Shown piece after piece: positions 1-10,056 of a stretch of 64,000 bases of DNA. Under the pieces are notes generated by a model, which was given only the letters and a program-made list of their open reading frames with translations, did no database searches and was not told the origin of the DNA. A program made the translations under genes and the position numbers. The first letter of the stretch is position 1. Every line of letters starts with the position of its first letter. The DNA is from Argyresthia goedartella (Eukaryota; Arthropoda; Insecta; Lepidoptera; Argyresthiidae): assembly GCA_949825045.1 (NCBI GenBank), contig OX463815.1, positions 32,231,356 to 32,295,355 of the forward strand, given 5' to 3'.

Positions 1-120
1 GTTGGTATTGACATTCAAATTTCGAACGCCGACTCCCGCCTACGTGAAGTTGGTACTACATTACATGCTAAACAACTGCAGAGCCACAATGCCGGCCAAA
101 GATGCGGTTCCTGAACACAT

Positions 121-360
121 TGTGCCGGTCGACTATGTTAGTCATATTTTCACGTAATGTTAAGATAAGTTGACGACCGTCACAGATAAGGTATATTTAT
201 ATTCATCACGCACTATGTCTTATGCACGTCATTAATAACATGTACCAACCTAGTATATAAGCTAGGATTACCTATAATAAACCAGTCTGGTATTTGCGCG
301 CATCTCAAGCCTTTTACTTTACTCCCGAAGATGTCGCTCTCCTTATAATTGCCTCTGGCA
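121..360 (+). mobile_element. Solo LTR
   Basis: This 240-bp TG...CA sequence is flanked directly by the 7-bp repeat AACACAT (114-120 and 361-367). It matches, in opposite orientation, the two terminal repeats of the element at 36565-38190. No internal retroelement sequence follows, so it is a solo LTR. The host sequence is itself a repeat also found at 54985-55240, where the insertion is absent. Seven bases is longer than the usual LTR target duplication, so the exact ends may be off by one or two bases. Confidence 0.7.
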
Positions 361-425
361 AACACATCAAAGAGAGCTTATGATATGTGTATAGATAAAC
401 TAGTGTATGTAACTGTACATAATTA

Positions 426-505
426 GGCATTAAAACTCTCGAGTGATATTATTATGAAACTCGCCTTCGGCTCGTTTCATAAACCCACTCTCGAGTGTTA
501 ATGCC
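426..505. repeat. 80-bp hairpin repeat, copy 1
   Basis: Arms of about 37 bp start and end at ggcattaa/ttaatgcc, each holding a CTCGAG-centred block and a gaaactcgcc/ggctcgtttc block, around a ttcg loop. A second copy lies at 54985-55064. Flanking sequence on one side (1-113, 361-425) also matches that copy in reverse orientation, so the hairpin belongs to a longer dispersed repeat. Confidence 0.7.
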
Positions 506-737
506 CTCCATTATGTAGCAGTCACATAAACTACTATAATAAACAGAAGATTCGTCATCGTTATCGTAATCACAGATAATATAATATAAGTACTTCAGAA
601 TTAATTTATATCTTGAATAGGATTCCGTGTACAGTAGTAACAATTATCCCTTCTAGAGATTTAATCTGAATGTACTCAATCAGTCTTAAGGCAGTTACTA
701 TGACATTCGGGAAATTACTACAAAAACCGCCACTTAC

Positions 738-975
738 CGAAGCACTATACGGCGCGTTCTCAAACACGGGCGCATAGTTATTCGCATCAGTTATGTTGAT
801 ATTGACTGTCGCAGTGTCCGCCTTGCCCCCCGGATCCGTTGCGGACACAGCCAGGACATAGCGCCTCTCTTGCTTGAAGTCCAGTGGCTGTGCCACTGTG
901 ATCAGACCACGCCCATTTTGAGAGGTGATGGAGAAGCGACCGCGGGTGTTGCCGCCGGTAATTTCGTAGTGGAGT
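738..975 (-). CDS. stan: stan exon 10 (end of cadherin repeat 5, start of repeat 6); gene continues off the left edge
   Basis: Encodes residues 835-914. It completes an Arg codon and reads LHYEITGGNTRGRFSITSQN, then GRGLITVAQPLDFKQERRYVLAVSATDPGG and NINITDANNYAPVFENAPYSAS. DANNYAP is a variant calcium linker kept in Stan. The acceptor is ttcgcag and the donor gtaagt at 732-737, with exit phase 0. No following exon is visible in 1-731, so the remaining cadherin repeats, the laminin-G and EGF domains and the seven-pass region must lie outside this window. Confidence 0.94.
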
Positions 976-1446
976 CTGCGAATTGCGTTAGGGAATTAGT
1001 AAGTGTTTTAATTAAGTTAGCAGGGAGATGCGCGCCCCATCCGATGTGTTTTACTCTTATTAATGACTCTTATAAATTTCTTAATTAATGGCGGTCTAAC
1101 ATCAAGGTTAATTTCGCCAATGTCACGTGTTTTTCTATATTTCACTGTATTTGGACAGGTTCTCTTTCGAGTACCTGGAAATTTTAGTGTTGATTTGTTT
1201 CTCCTTAGCACTACTCGGGAGGATAGGGCTATAGGTTCCAAGTATCTCCCTCGGACGTGAGCAACTGCCTCCCTGCCTCTTTCTTAAATAAGATTTCAAT
1301 ACAAGGACCTATATAACTTATTGGGCCCCCGTTCAACACTCCAAAGAAAACTTAGAATCGTTCAGTAAAATGCGATCTTTCAAAAGGGAGTTCTGCCCCC
1401 TCACAGCCGAAAAGCAAAATTTTCAAGAAGAAGAAGAGAATCTTAC

Positions 1447-1634
1447 CTATTGTCTTCATCAGCATCAGTAGCCATAACCGTCACAACAGGCGTCCCTGGA
1501 GGCTCATCCTCAGCCAACTCCACCTCGTACTGAGCTGGTACGAAGGTTGGCGCGTTGTCGTTCACGTCCTGAATCACGACGACTACGGAGGCGGTGGCGG
1601 AGCGAGGGGGGGTGCCGCCGTCGGTCGCTGTCAC
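1447..1634 (-). CDS. stan: stan exon 9 (linker and start of cadherin repeat 5)
   Basis: Encodes residues 773-834 plus two bases. The frame is VTATDGGTPPRSATASVVVV, then IQDVNDNAPTFVPAQYEVELAEDEPPGTPVVTVMATDADEDN. The DVNDN linker and ATDADEDN calcium element mark the boundary between repeats 4 and 5. The acceptor is ctcccccag and the donor gtaaga at 1441-1446. The intron to its right (1635-2319) contains a complete tRNA-derived SINE. Confidence 0.95.
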
Positions 1635-1689
1635 CTGGGGGAGAAGTTTATATTAGGCTTAGTCAGGTATGTAAGGTTATATTAGGTTA

Positions 1690-1990
1690 GCTCCATGGTC
1701 TAGTGGTTTCAAGCTTGCTTCTCAAGTAGGAGATGCAGGTTCCAATCCGGTACTGACGGTGTACAAATGGGATAAGTAATTTATCTTAAGTAGATTACCG
1801 GACGTTCCATATTTCGGATGATACGTTAAGCTATAGGTCGCGGCTACTATCGCTATTTGGTAGTAGTAGTCGTTAAAGTAAAACCCCACCATCAATCCGC
1901 ACTGAGCCAGCGTGGTGGAGTATGGCTCTATCTTACTCGTGTCCGGGTAAATGCCTGTGCTCCTCGGTGGGGACATTAATGGGCTACATG
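1690..1990 (+). mobile_element. tRNA-derived SINE (family 3), in stan intron 8
   Basis: The head has a pol III A box (tggtctagtgg) and a B box (ggttccaatcc) about 45 bp apart. The body contains a 'cactgagccagcgtggtgga' block and ends near 'gggacattaatgggctacatg'. The same body occurs, reversed and without the head, at 18716-18930. It is too divergent and lacks the cloverleaf of a tRNA gene. Confidence 0.75.
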
Positions 1991-2319
1991 ACTTTATTTA
2001 TGTTAGGCTAGGAAGGTATTTTCATTCTCCTTACGGCAGAGCCTCTCCAACTATTGGAGAACTACTAAAGTCTACTTGCTGATGTTGAGGTTATCTCATT
2101 ACTGCTCAAGCAGCCGCATTTGTGATGAAGGCGCTAGCGACCGAATATTGTGATCTAAAAATTCTCTTGGTACAAGCAAAACTAATCTGAAAAGAGGTTA
2201 GACGTCAATGACGAAGAAATAATTTCTAGAACTTTTATAGAGTGGGTACTTGGAGGTGGTCTGAATATTTGACTTTCAAGGATGGTTGGTATCTTTAGAA
2301 GGTTAAAATATTAACATAC

Positions 2320-2487
2320 CTGCAGCTGGTATTTGGACTGCGTCTCCCGATCCAACTGGCCAGACGTGTAGACCCAGCCGGATCGCTGATCGATAGTGAT
2401 GGGCAGGTCCTTGGTACCCGAGTCTTTGTCCACTAGGCTGTAGGTTATTTCTGCATTGACGCCTTCGTCTGCATCATAGGCTTGCAC
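2320..2487 (-). CDS. stan: stan exon 8 (rest of cadherin repeat 4)
   Basis: Encodes residues 717-772 with phase 0 at both ends (56 codons). The frame is VQAYDADEGVNAEITYSLVD followed by a loop and WVYTSGQLDRETQSKYQLQ. YDADEGVNA and LDRE are the calcium-site elements. The acceptor is atttccag and the donor gtatgt at 2314-2319. Together with exon 7 it makes one complete cadherin repeat. Confidence 0.95.
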
Positions 2488-2832
2488 CTGGAAATTAGAA
2501 TTGGCAACTTTACTGATTTGTAAATGCTGATCCGATACATTATTAGCACTCGATTAATTTTGAATCGATCAGCACCTTTATTCACCATCTCCAATCGATC
2601 GAAAATTGTGGAAAAGTGAGTTTTCCCATACACTAAACGTCAATTTCACATAAACTACGGCGATTTGGCTGTATATTGGATTACGGAATGTTTTGAAGTT
2701 GGATGTGGCATCCATATCCAGCTGTGGCTAATCCTTATTGGGTCTTTCACTTAATCGTGCTAGGAGAATATTATCATAGAGCCACAAACACACCATTACA
2801 TTTGTGACTAATTAAAAAAACGATAAACTTAC

Positions 2833-2975
2833 CCGAATAATACTGTACGAGAGAGGCACATTCTCGCTAACAGACTCTTGGAACAGAGAAGTGTAGAATC
2901 TTGGAGAGTTGTCGTTCACGTCCTTCACGTTGACTAGCAGTTGGGTGGTGTTAGAGCGGGAAGGGCTGCCGCCAT
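2833..2975 (-). CDS. stan: stan exon 7 (linker and start of cadherin repeat 4)
   Basis: Encodes residues 669-716. It completes an Asp codon and reads DGGSPSRSNTTQLLVNVKDVNDNSPRF, with a DVNDN calcium linker, then YTSLFQESVSENVPLSYSIIR. The acceptor is ccgcag and the donor gtaagt at 2827-2832. There is a potential N-glycosylation sequon at SNTT. The exon leaves in phase 0. Confidence 0.94.
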
Positions 2976-3179
2976 CTGCGGTGAGAGAGAGACAATGATA
3001 TGGGAGCTGGTTTCTGATAGGGATTTCGTGTCCGTTTGCAAATTATATGGTAGATGGTAGGTCTTTTTAAACCAAAACTCTTAATATTGAATGGCTGAAG
3101 GTGCCGGGCTAGAAGCCAAGTGCCATAATAGAGCTTTTTGTCTTGATATTATAGTTGAACTACCGTCTCTGGTTCTGAT

Positions 3180-3605
3180 CTTAGAATCCCCTTTTTGGCT
3201 TCCGTAACCGAAGGGTGCCAAGCAGGACCGTCTGTCTGTCCGTCAACGGTTTCTATCTGGTGAACCGTAATAGGTAGAGGGTTTTTTTTTTTGCAGAAAG
3301 TGTATTTCTATTGCCGCAGCAGCTACAAATAATTAACAACACAAGATTTTATAAGTTAAACAAGACACGTGTTTTAACACCCCCTGTGATATAACAAATA
3401 ATATATCGTAGATTTCGTGGCCTCAAACACAACGTTATGGTGGCGCAATTGGTTTGATATCGGTCGCGCAAACTTTAAGTTCTGAGTCGTTTCCACGTTC
3501 GGACGGTATTTATTTTTTTGTTTTATAATTTTTTGTGCCTTAGCTTTCTTGTACGGTGGTACGGAGCTCTTCGTGTGTGAGTCCGACCCGCACTTAACCG
3601 ATTTT
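3180..3605 (+). repeat. Common lepidopteran dispersed repeat, copy in stan intron 6
   Basis: It begins with a 'ttccgtaaccgaagggtgcc' block, has a run of gtctgtc/gtccgtc, then 'tatttctattgccgc', and ends with 'ggtacggagctcttcgtg...gactcgcacttgaccg'-like sequence. Related copies occur at 12476, 15395, 19948, 32233, 35965 and 48427. It is non-coding and its class is uncertain. Confidence 0.6.
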
Positions 3606-3659
3606 AAATATTGAAGTCTTCAAAAAGGTTCGTAAACAGAGCCTAATAGAGCCTCTTAC

Positions 3660-3826
3660 CCTGAGCCCGTATAACAAGTCTGTAGCTTTTAACTTGTTCG
3701 TAGTCCAGCGTTTTCACCAGAGACACGTCACCACTCAGGCTGTCTATAGAGAACTGCATTTGAGAGTTCCCTCCGATAATGGCGTATCGGATTGCTGCGT
3801 TTGCGCCAGCATCCACATCTGAAGCT
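3660..3826 (-). CDS. stan: stan exon 6 (rest of cadherin repeat 3)
   Basis: Encodes residues 613-668 plus one base. The frame reads KASDVDAGANAAIRYAIIGG, then QFSIDSLSGDVSLVKTLDYEQVKSYRLVIRAQ. SDVDAGANA is the DxDxGxN calcium element, and LDYEQ replaces the more usual LDRE. The acceptor is ctccccag and the donor gtaaga at 3654-3659. The intron to its left (2976-3659) is largely filled by a copy of a common lepidopteran dispersed repeat. Confidence 0.94.
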
Positions 3827-4204
3827 CTGGGGAGATAATATAACATTAGACAAAGTATTTGTAATTTAATGACTCTATTGTAAATGACTATAAATATAAG
3901 GACTAGCAGGTTCACGCTGAGATTTTGCGCACTGTGAGGTTCATGGTCCCAATTTATTTTTGACGCTGTCAAGCCATCATTGTGGCTCAACAAAAATACT
4001 TACATCTAAGTTACACCACCTTTTCATAAGTACGTATACCTTTTCAAAAGGAGAGCGATGTGTCTGTCCACCAAATCATGGAAGAACAGGACTTCCTTGA
4101 TTATCTTTGACGATGCCTCAACTCTAAGGACTGTGAGTCTTATCATAAATCATATCGTTGAATCCAATTCAGTGGGTGGGAAAAACCTAAAATAATAGAC
4201 TTAC

Positions 4205-4330
4205 TTGATCCTAGCCACAATCGGGCTGTCAGAGACATTGATGTCCTCGTCTACTGTGATGGTGTAAGTCCTCTCGCTGAATTGAGGGTAGTTGTCATTG
4301 TCGTCCATAACGTTCACGTGGACTGTTGCA
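4205..4330 (-). CDS. stan: stan exon 5 (linker and start of cadherin repeat 3)
   Basis: Encodes residues 571-612 plus two bases. The segment is TATVHVNVMDDNDNYPQF, a classic DxNDN calcium linker, followed by ERTYTITVDEDINVSDSPIVARIK, the first strands of repeat 3. The acceptor is attccag and the donor gtaagt at 4199-4204. The exon is short (126 bp) but its phase fits both neighbours, and the linker motif makes it unmistakable. Confidence 0.94.
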
Positions 4331-4631
4331 CTGGAATAGGCAATAGTTTGGTGATGCTAATCATGAAAGATGCAGATTACATCGTTTGTTCTGTGCTGAT
4401 CCGGGATACAAATCAAAATATCAGGCGCACGTACCTACTAGGGGTTTCGAGTTGTGTTAGACGAGGATTAAGCAACTAGTCACTGATGGTACTCTAATTT
4501 ACACCTGGTTCTGTTCTGTGGGCTGCCCTGGGTGTGGCTTCGGGATGGGAACTCAAACATTCTTTTACTCGTTATTTTCCAAAATAACATGTTTGCGTGA
4601 CAACTATAAAAAAGTGGAACTAAGTACTCAC

Positions 4632-4864
4632 GTGCTAGACAGCCTATCGGAGACAGGATTTGCCTGGTCGGTAGCCTTCACCACTATCGTATACCGAGGC
4701 ACCTTCTCCCTATCCAGGGCTGATCTGGTGAGCAGAGCACCACTTCGTCCATCCACTCGAAAGATGTCCTGTTCTTCTGGAAGTTCTTCTGAGGTGGGCT
4801 CCAGAGATTCATTCTCGAGAAGAGCCTGGGTCTCCGCTGTTACCGATTCTATTGAGTATTCCAC
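4632..4864 (-). CDS. stan: stan exon 4 (rest of cadherin repeat 2)
   Basis: Encodes residues 494-570 plus two bases. The frame runs VEYSIESVTAET...IFRVDGRSGALLTRSALDREKVPRYTIVVKATDQANPVSDRLSS. The LDRE and ATDQ motifs are standard cadherin calcium-site elements. An acidic stretch (ENESLEPTSEELPEEQ) lies in the loop between strands. The acceptor is ctacccag and the donor gtgagt at 4626-4631. The phase joins cleanly to exon 5 to make a Thr codon. Confidence 0.95.
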
Positions 4865-4944
4865 CTGGGTAGTAAATTAATGGTAGTAAGGGGATGTTAT
4901 AGCAGTAAATGGGTATTTATTGGTAATTGATGTTAAAGTTGCCG

Positions 4945-5150
4945 TAGCAAATTGTGTCATCAATTTAGCCTGCATAGTGTCCCACTGCTGGGCAAAGGCC
5001 TCCCCTATCTCAGACCATTACTCCCTGTGCTGTGCTGTCCCCTCCCAGTTCGCAAAAACTGTCCAGGTCGTCCCGCCATCAACGCCTCGGCCTGCCTCTA
5101 TTTCGATAACCATCAGTGGGCACCCATTCGGTGGTCAGTGTGTCATCAAT
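4945..5150 (+). repeat. Fragment of a lepidopteran LINE-tail repeat
   Basis: Contains 'gtcccactgctgggcaaagg cctcccc', a block found at the 3' ends of many lepidopteran non-LTR elements. A reverse-orientation relative is at 56485-56545. It lies inside stan intron 3 and is non-coding. Confidence 0.5.
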
Positions 5151-5215
5151 GCCAAAATAAAATATTTTGTTTTTGACATATTATTTGTATAGTCATCAGA
5201 AGAATCGACAAGTAC

Positions 5216-5356
5216 CTCGCCGTTCTTCCCGATATCCTGGTCAGTGGCTTTGAGCGTGAGGATCGTGGTCCCAGGACTGGCTCCCTCCCGCACCGAGGCT
5301 TCGTACTGCTGCATCTCAAACACGGGGCCGTGGTCGTTGCAATCTAGGACGTTGAT
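5216..5356 (-). CDS. stan: stan exon 3 (linker and start of cadherin repeat 2)
   Basis: Encodes residues 447-493 in phase 0 at both ends. It opens with the inter-repeat calcium linker INVLDCNDHGPVF and continues with YEASVREGASPGTTILTLKATDQDIGKNGE, which contains the DQD calcium-binding element. The acceptor is cttacag and the donor gtactt at 5210-5215. The intron to its right (5357-6596) contains a decayed mariner-type transposase fragment. Similarity to fly Flamingo is obvious over the whole exon. Confidence 0.95.
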
Positions 5357-5636
5357 CTGTAAGTGGAATGAAGAGTATTTTATTCCGTTTACTAAGCACC
5401 TTTGATTTTAAATGTTATAAGACAAAAGTCTTGAGCTGCGGTATATTTGTTTTGTTCCGTGTTCACAGTTTAGGACCTTTGAACAGCTATGTTGTACGAT
5501 ACCTTGTCAGAAAATCTTCCAAGACCTTCGAACTATCTAAGAAATGATGTTCTTAATGAATATCTAGGTTAGGGTTTCGGCCTACGACCTAGCGAAGCTA
5601 TTATAAGGTGCACCAAGAAATTACCTTCCAGTTTTA

Positions 5637-5992
5637 GTGGAAGAGTCTGGAGCTCCAATGGAGCAGGAACTAATATTCCAACAAGTCGGCTGTCCTGCGC
5701 ATTGGACAATTGATGTGAGAAGCTATCTTGACGACTGTTTTCCCAATTGCTGGATCAGCAGAGACGGATTCATTCCTTGGCCCGCTCGCAGCAAACCTGA
5801 CCCCAATAGATTTTTTTGTGTGGGGCAGGGGCAAAAAACTGGTATATTCAAACTAAACCAGTAACGAAAGAGGAGTTGGTTACAAAAATAAGACTGGCTT
5901 TTGATATCACGAGGGAGGAGATGATATTGAAAATTATGACCACAGAAGTCAGAAGACGGGCGGGCTGCTTTTGTGAGGAACCTAGGTTCTAA
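5637..5992 (+). pseudogene. Mariner-type transposase C-terminal remnant
   Basis: The first frame gives IFQQVGCPAHW and WPARS, the second-Asp region of a DDE/D transposase. After a frameshift near 5795 the next frame gives TPIDFFVWG, the third-Asp region, and the third piece ends KIRLAFDITREEM...RRRAGCFCEEPRF then stop. Spacing between the two acidic positions is about 41 residues. The expected Asp in QQD is Val here, and an in-frame stop lies between the second and third pieces, so the fragment is dead. It sits on the strand opposite to stan, inside a stan intron. The N-terminal DNA-binding part is missing. Confidence 0.7.
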
Positions 5993-6596
5993 TTTTGAGC
6001 AAGAATAAAATAAATAAAATTAATCAAAAAGTTCATATCAGTATGTCTAAAAAATCTATTCTCCTCCCTCAATCTGGTTTGTAGGTCTTATTTTAACAAT
6101 GTGTAAGGTATCTGCGTAGCTGAGACTTAAAATTATAGAGCAATAACCAAGCATGTTTTTCAAATGATTTGCATATAAAAGCTTTGACCGTTTTAATTGT
6201 GTCCGATTTTTTTTTGCTGATTATAATTTTTCGTGCTTTTAAAAGGTCTGCAAAAACTAAGTTTGAAGTAGCAGATGCACAAATAAAGGTTTATTAGAAC
6301 CCTTATTAGGTGTTTTATTAGAATCAATTTTAAAATAATCCAACTATTGATAAGTTTCGCAGTTATTATCTGGGAAATTCTGGGAATTTTCGCCAAAAAC
6401 AATAAATTATCAATAGAAAATAAACGGTAAGACTTCACCAAAGGCACATTTGGCTCAAATGGTTCTAAATGATCTGTACTTGCTTCGCTTTAAGTCTTTC
6501 ATAGATCTACCAAACAACCTGTATAATGTGATCCGTCTTTGGGTAACTACTCTGATAACTACATACAAGTCATTTGTATCCCTAAAGAAGTACTAC

Positions 6597-6798
6597 CTGT
6601 AAAGTAGTAGTCCCGCTCCTAGGAGGGAACGTATCGTCCTGCGCCACCAGTCTGAAGTAATGCACGTCCAATCTCTCCCGGTCCAGCTTGGCTTGGGTTG
6701 TGATCACTCCACTGCGGGCGTCGACGGAGAACATGCCGGCGGAGCGAGAGTCTAGCAGGCTGGACATGGAGTAGGTGACCGGGCTGTTCTCTGGATCC
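6597..6798 (-). CDS. stan: stan exon 2 (cadherin repeat 1)
   Basis: Encodes residues 379-446, the body of the first cadherin repeat. It begins by completing an Arg codon, giving RARDPENSPVTYS, a motif strongly conserved in Stan, and ends at PPRSGTTTLQ. The segment contains the DRE calcium-type element as LDRERLDVHYF. The acceptor is ccatcag at 6799-6805 and the donor is gtagta at 6591-6596; the phase is 2 in and 0 out, matching both neighbours. Intron 1 to its right (6799-8866) holds a fold-back repeat and older dispersed repeats. Nothing is broken. Confidence 0.95.
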
Positions 6799-6861
6799 CT
6801 GATGGTTAGGCATAATTTGATAACGATACATACAACAGCATCATAAGGATTACTAATAGAG

Positions 6862-7015
6862 AGCAATACAGGTATAGCCAAAGCTTAAGGATGAATTCAC
6901 GATACGCATCCCGCCTGTGTTAGAATGTAAGTATGAATCACAACCTCTCTTTCTACTACAGGCGTATCGTAAATTCGTGCTTGAGCTTCTTGGCTATACC
7001 TATGTAGTTCTGCTA
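6862..7015. repeat. Fold-back element in stan intron 1
   Basis: Two imperfect arms of about 50 bp (around 6862-6915 and 6961-7015) share 'ggtatagccaa..agct' and 'gatacgc..cgcctgt' in opposite orientation around a spacer of about 45 bp. This is typical of a small non-autonomous DNA element. No coding capacity. Confidence 0.6.
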
Positions 7016-7232
7016 TGGTATTACCTATCTCCATACGGTAATAGTTGAAGCTGCGTTTTACAAGTCCTAAGTGCGTGTACAACTGTAACTCTATGGAGAT
7101 TCAATAGTCCGCCAGGGATACATTTTTAAACGACTTTAAAAAGGAAGGGATTCCCAATTCAGTTCTCTTTCTTTTTTGTAATGTTTATAAGTAGCTCGAC
7201 ATTCGCGGGTTTGTCTTCCGGTTGGTCTAATT

Positions 7233-7600
7233 TTTATCAGGCCAAGATCTTATGATGGTTTGCTGGAGAAATCGAGGCAACTCTTCAAATGTCATAGGCA
7301 GACCTATAGCGATTTTTGTAATTTTCAGAGTAACTTGTGCATTTACTCTCGGGAAGCATCATTTTGTGAAGTGGAACTTATGATGTACATCACAGATGGT
7401 TGCGATATGGTAAGTTAAATAGTGAAATGGATGTGATGGTGACGTACGCCAGGAGATCTTCTCAAAAATATATCAACGTCAGTCAGGACCTGATGATGGT
7501 ATCATGGAGAAATCGAGGGAACTCTTTAATTAATGAAGACACTTATGAGTATGTTTTGTATCAAATAGGCAGTATTGAAGTCGGTTTTTCCTAAAGTCTT
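7233..7600 (+). repeat. Degenerate duplicated dispersed repeat
   Basis: Two related stretches (from about 7250 and 7490) share 'tgatggt...tggagaaatcgagg(c/g)aactctt' followed by an 'ataggcag' block. Both are non-coding and lie in stan intron 1. The remainder of intron 1 (7600-8866) shows no element I can name. Confidence 0.5.
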
Positions 7601-8866
7601 ACTTTTTTGTTTAAAAGAGTATAACTCCAGTTTGGTCTCATTTTTAGAATATTAGAAATCGGTTTAGTAGTTTGTTTTCTAAATTAAAAAATACGTAATA
7701 AATAAATAAAAATTTAAACAAAATTGGGTTTGCTGTCCTGTGACATAATTATAAGTGGTGTTTATGGTCATTGTCATGATATGAATTCTGGCTACAAGTA
7801 TTCGTTTATGTCGTGTAATATGCGTGGACTTAACTGTCAGAAGACAGATTTTGTAGTCTCGTCTTCGAAGTCGGTTTTTAAGTTTTAACTTGGTGAAGGT
7901 TCGCCTCTCTACTAGGCAGAGGATGTATTGGCAAATAATGGCAAGCATGTAAATACTTGTTTCTTTGTACGTATAGCTATTTAACATGGTCAACGATTCA
8001 CGGGAAATCAGATAAGCGGTGACCTGTCCAAGTATCAACAAAGCTAATTGGTTGAACAGATTTCCCAAGTGTGACAAACTGAGCACTTACAAAAATATAA
8101 GTATATGAATAGTCCATCGAATAAACCACCCCTAGATAGCTAATTCTATTTGCACCTCCCTGGGGGTAAATAGCTTTATATTATTGCATTGTACGACGAA
8201 CATGAGAGGGAAGGACCTACTAAGTCTATAAATTACATTCAACAGCAAAATATCATCTAATTATTATTATTGCCGTGCAATTGTGCATTCAATCGGAATA
8301 TTCGGTTAAAAATAACCGTTAGTTGAACAAAATATTGTTCCAAATTATATTACAAGATTGTATTGCTACTGCGCACGTAAAGAAAGCAACTGAGAATCTT
8401 CTCAGCCCCATTCCTTTCGTCAAATTTTCCAGAACCATTGTTACGCTGAACAAAATGACAATACGTATCGTGTGCGGTAAAAAATACCGTATCATACCGA
8501 AGCGCGGTTAGCGTTATTAGGTGCCATTGTCGGGTGCAATGGCTCACGACAATGGTGCCTCGGATCGTGAAATAAAAACGAAATTGAGCGCCATGGTGGG
8601 GTTCGAAAGACAATAAGTGCGACAGAAAAGTATGAACAGTCTTGGCATTCACGCTTGAATGATTGGGGAGACAGTGGATTTTGCTTTGCCTGTGTTTGTT
8701 TTTCCGAAACTTGTGGAAATATTCTGAAGGTATCTTAGGCCCATGTAAAACGCTATCGGTTCTAAGAGATCTTGTAAACAAAATCCTCAGTCTCTCTTTA
8801 TGAAGGCTCTTAGAACTGGGAGCGATTTACTAATATTGGCCATAATACTTTAGGATGACAACATAC

Positions 8867-10002
8867 CTGGCACGTACAGTAGTAACCACTACCCCTGGAG
8901 GTTGTTCCTCAGCCACCGATGCAACATACAGAGCCTGCTCAAAGAACGGAGACTGGTTCCTCAGTTCCCTTTTCACACGCCTCGCTATATCCGTGTCGTT
9001 TAACTCCTGGTGATGGTACACAATCTTCAGACGATGGTCCGAATCTATGATGTTCGTCCGATCACAGTTGAATGTAAACAGCACTGACACTTTCCACATG
9101 GACTCAAGAATGCACAAGTCCTCACTAGCAACTAAATCGCCTTGACTGTTTTCGATCTTGAATCTGGGATCGCTTACATCCAAAAACTGCACTTTACACA
9201 TCTTTTGAACTGTCCGGGGTAGAAACGCAGTTAGGGAATTCACAAACTGAGACTTCCTCAGGCAGATGCCGTTCCAGCGATCAGTAGTTGGTATGCCGAA
9301 GCTGGCGTAAGTTTCTGAGATCCATTGCTTCGCTTCAGCTATCTTGACGTCCACGGCCATGTCAAATGGGACCACTGTATGTGATCGTTTATGTCTTTTT
9401 CTGTACTTATCTACAGGGAAGTCATCAAAGTGCGCGTCTGACCAGGGATAAGCTGTGGACAGAACGCTATAGTGACTAGTGATTAGTTCCTCATCTTCTA
9501 ACAGTCTCCAGTCTATACTCTCAGGATATGACACTTCTCTCTTATCCCTATAGTTGGGCTCATCTTCGTACTGATTCGCCGAGTCGACCTGGTCGTAAAC
9601 TCTATCAAAGTCGATTTCGTACAAGTCCGCATGTCTTCTGCTGCAGTCCTCTCCTGTAACGAGAATTCTTATAGGAAGGCTGTAGTAGTCGATATCGCGG
9701 ATTCTATCAGACGTTGAATCGACATAGAATGTAAAGAGATTAGGATATAGGACGCCGTCACATCTGAGCCTTTTCCGCAAAGTGACGAGTCCAGTCGTCC
9801 TATTGACTCTGATTACATGATGGACGAAATTGGCGGTTCGGTGGACATCGATGGAGTATCTTCGTTCGGAGCCCAGTTTGTACACGGCTGCATCGATGAC
9901 GGTGTCTCCAGGTTTTGCGGAGTCTGGTACGAGGACGAGGTAGGCATGTGACGTCGCAAGCACCAGCAGAAGTGCCAGCGCGGACGTCCATACCGCCGCC
10001 AT
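8867..10002 (-). CDS. stan: Starry night/Flamingo atypical cadherin, first coding exon
   Basis: Stan is a seven-pass transmembrane cadherin that forms homophilic bridges between neighbouring cells and sets planar cell polarity together with Frizzled and Van Gogh. This exon encodes residues 1-378 plus two bases. Residues 1-20 are a signal peptide (hydrophobic ALALLLVLA core, predicted cut after SHA). Residues 21-350 are the long N-terminal region typical of insect Stan, with basic furin-like sites RKRHKR (201-206) and RRVKR (341-345). The first cadherin repeat begins near residue 351 (SPFFEQALYVASV). The start is chosen because an in-frame TGA lies nine bases upstream and a hydrophobic signal follows. 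The exon ends ...VRA+AG before a gtatgt donor at 8861-8866. It is intact, with no frameshift. Family assignment rests on recognised similarity to fly Stan. Confidence 0.95.
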
Positions 10003-10011
10003 CTTGCCGGC

Positions 10012-10053
10012 TCACCGCCTCCGTTTTCTGCGGATCCTGCCGTGTCTGCCCAT
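10012..10053 (-). promoter_or_regulatory. Short upstream ORF in the stan 5' leader
   Basis: A 13-codon ORF (MGRHGRIRRKRRR, then TGA) begins at the first base after a predicted splice acceptor (tgtttcag, pyrimidine-rich upstream) and ends nine bases before the stan ATG. It is in frame with stan, so its TGA also fixes the N-terminus at 10002. Such a very basic upstream peptide could lower translation of stan; that is inference only. Confidence 0.5.
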
Positions 10054-10056
10054 CTG

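Noticed and set aside
1722..1976. 84-codon minus-strand ORF in stan intron
   Set aside because: Lies entirely inside the family 3 SINE.
8350..8781. 143-codon minus-strand ORF in stan intron 1
   Set aside because: No recognisable domain, no homology, and it overlaps palindromic intronic sequence (ggtgccattgtcg near 8520).
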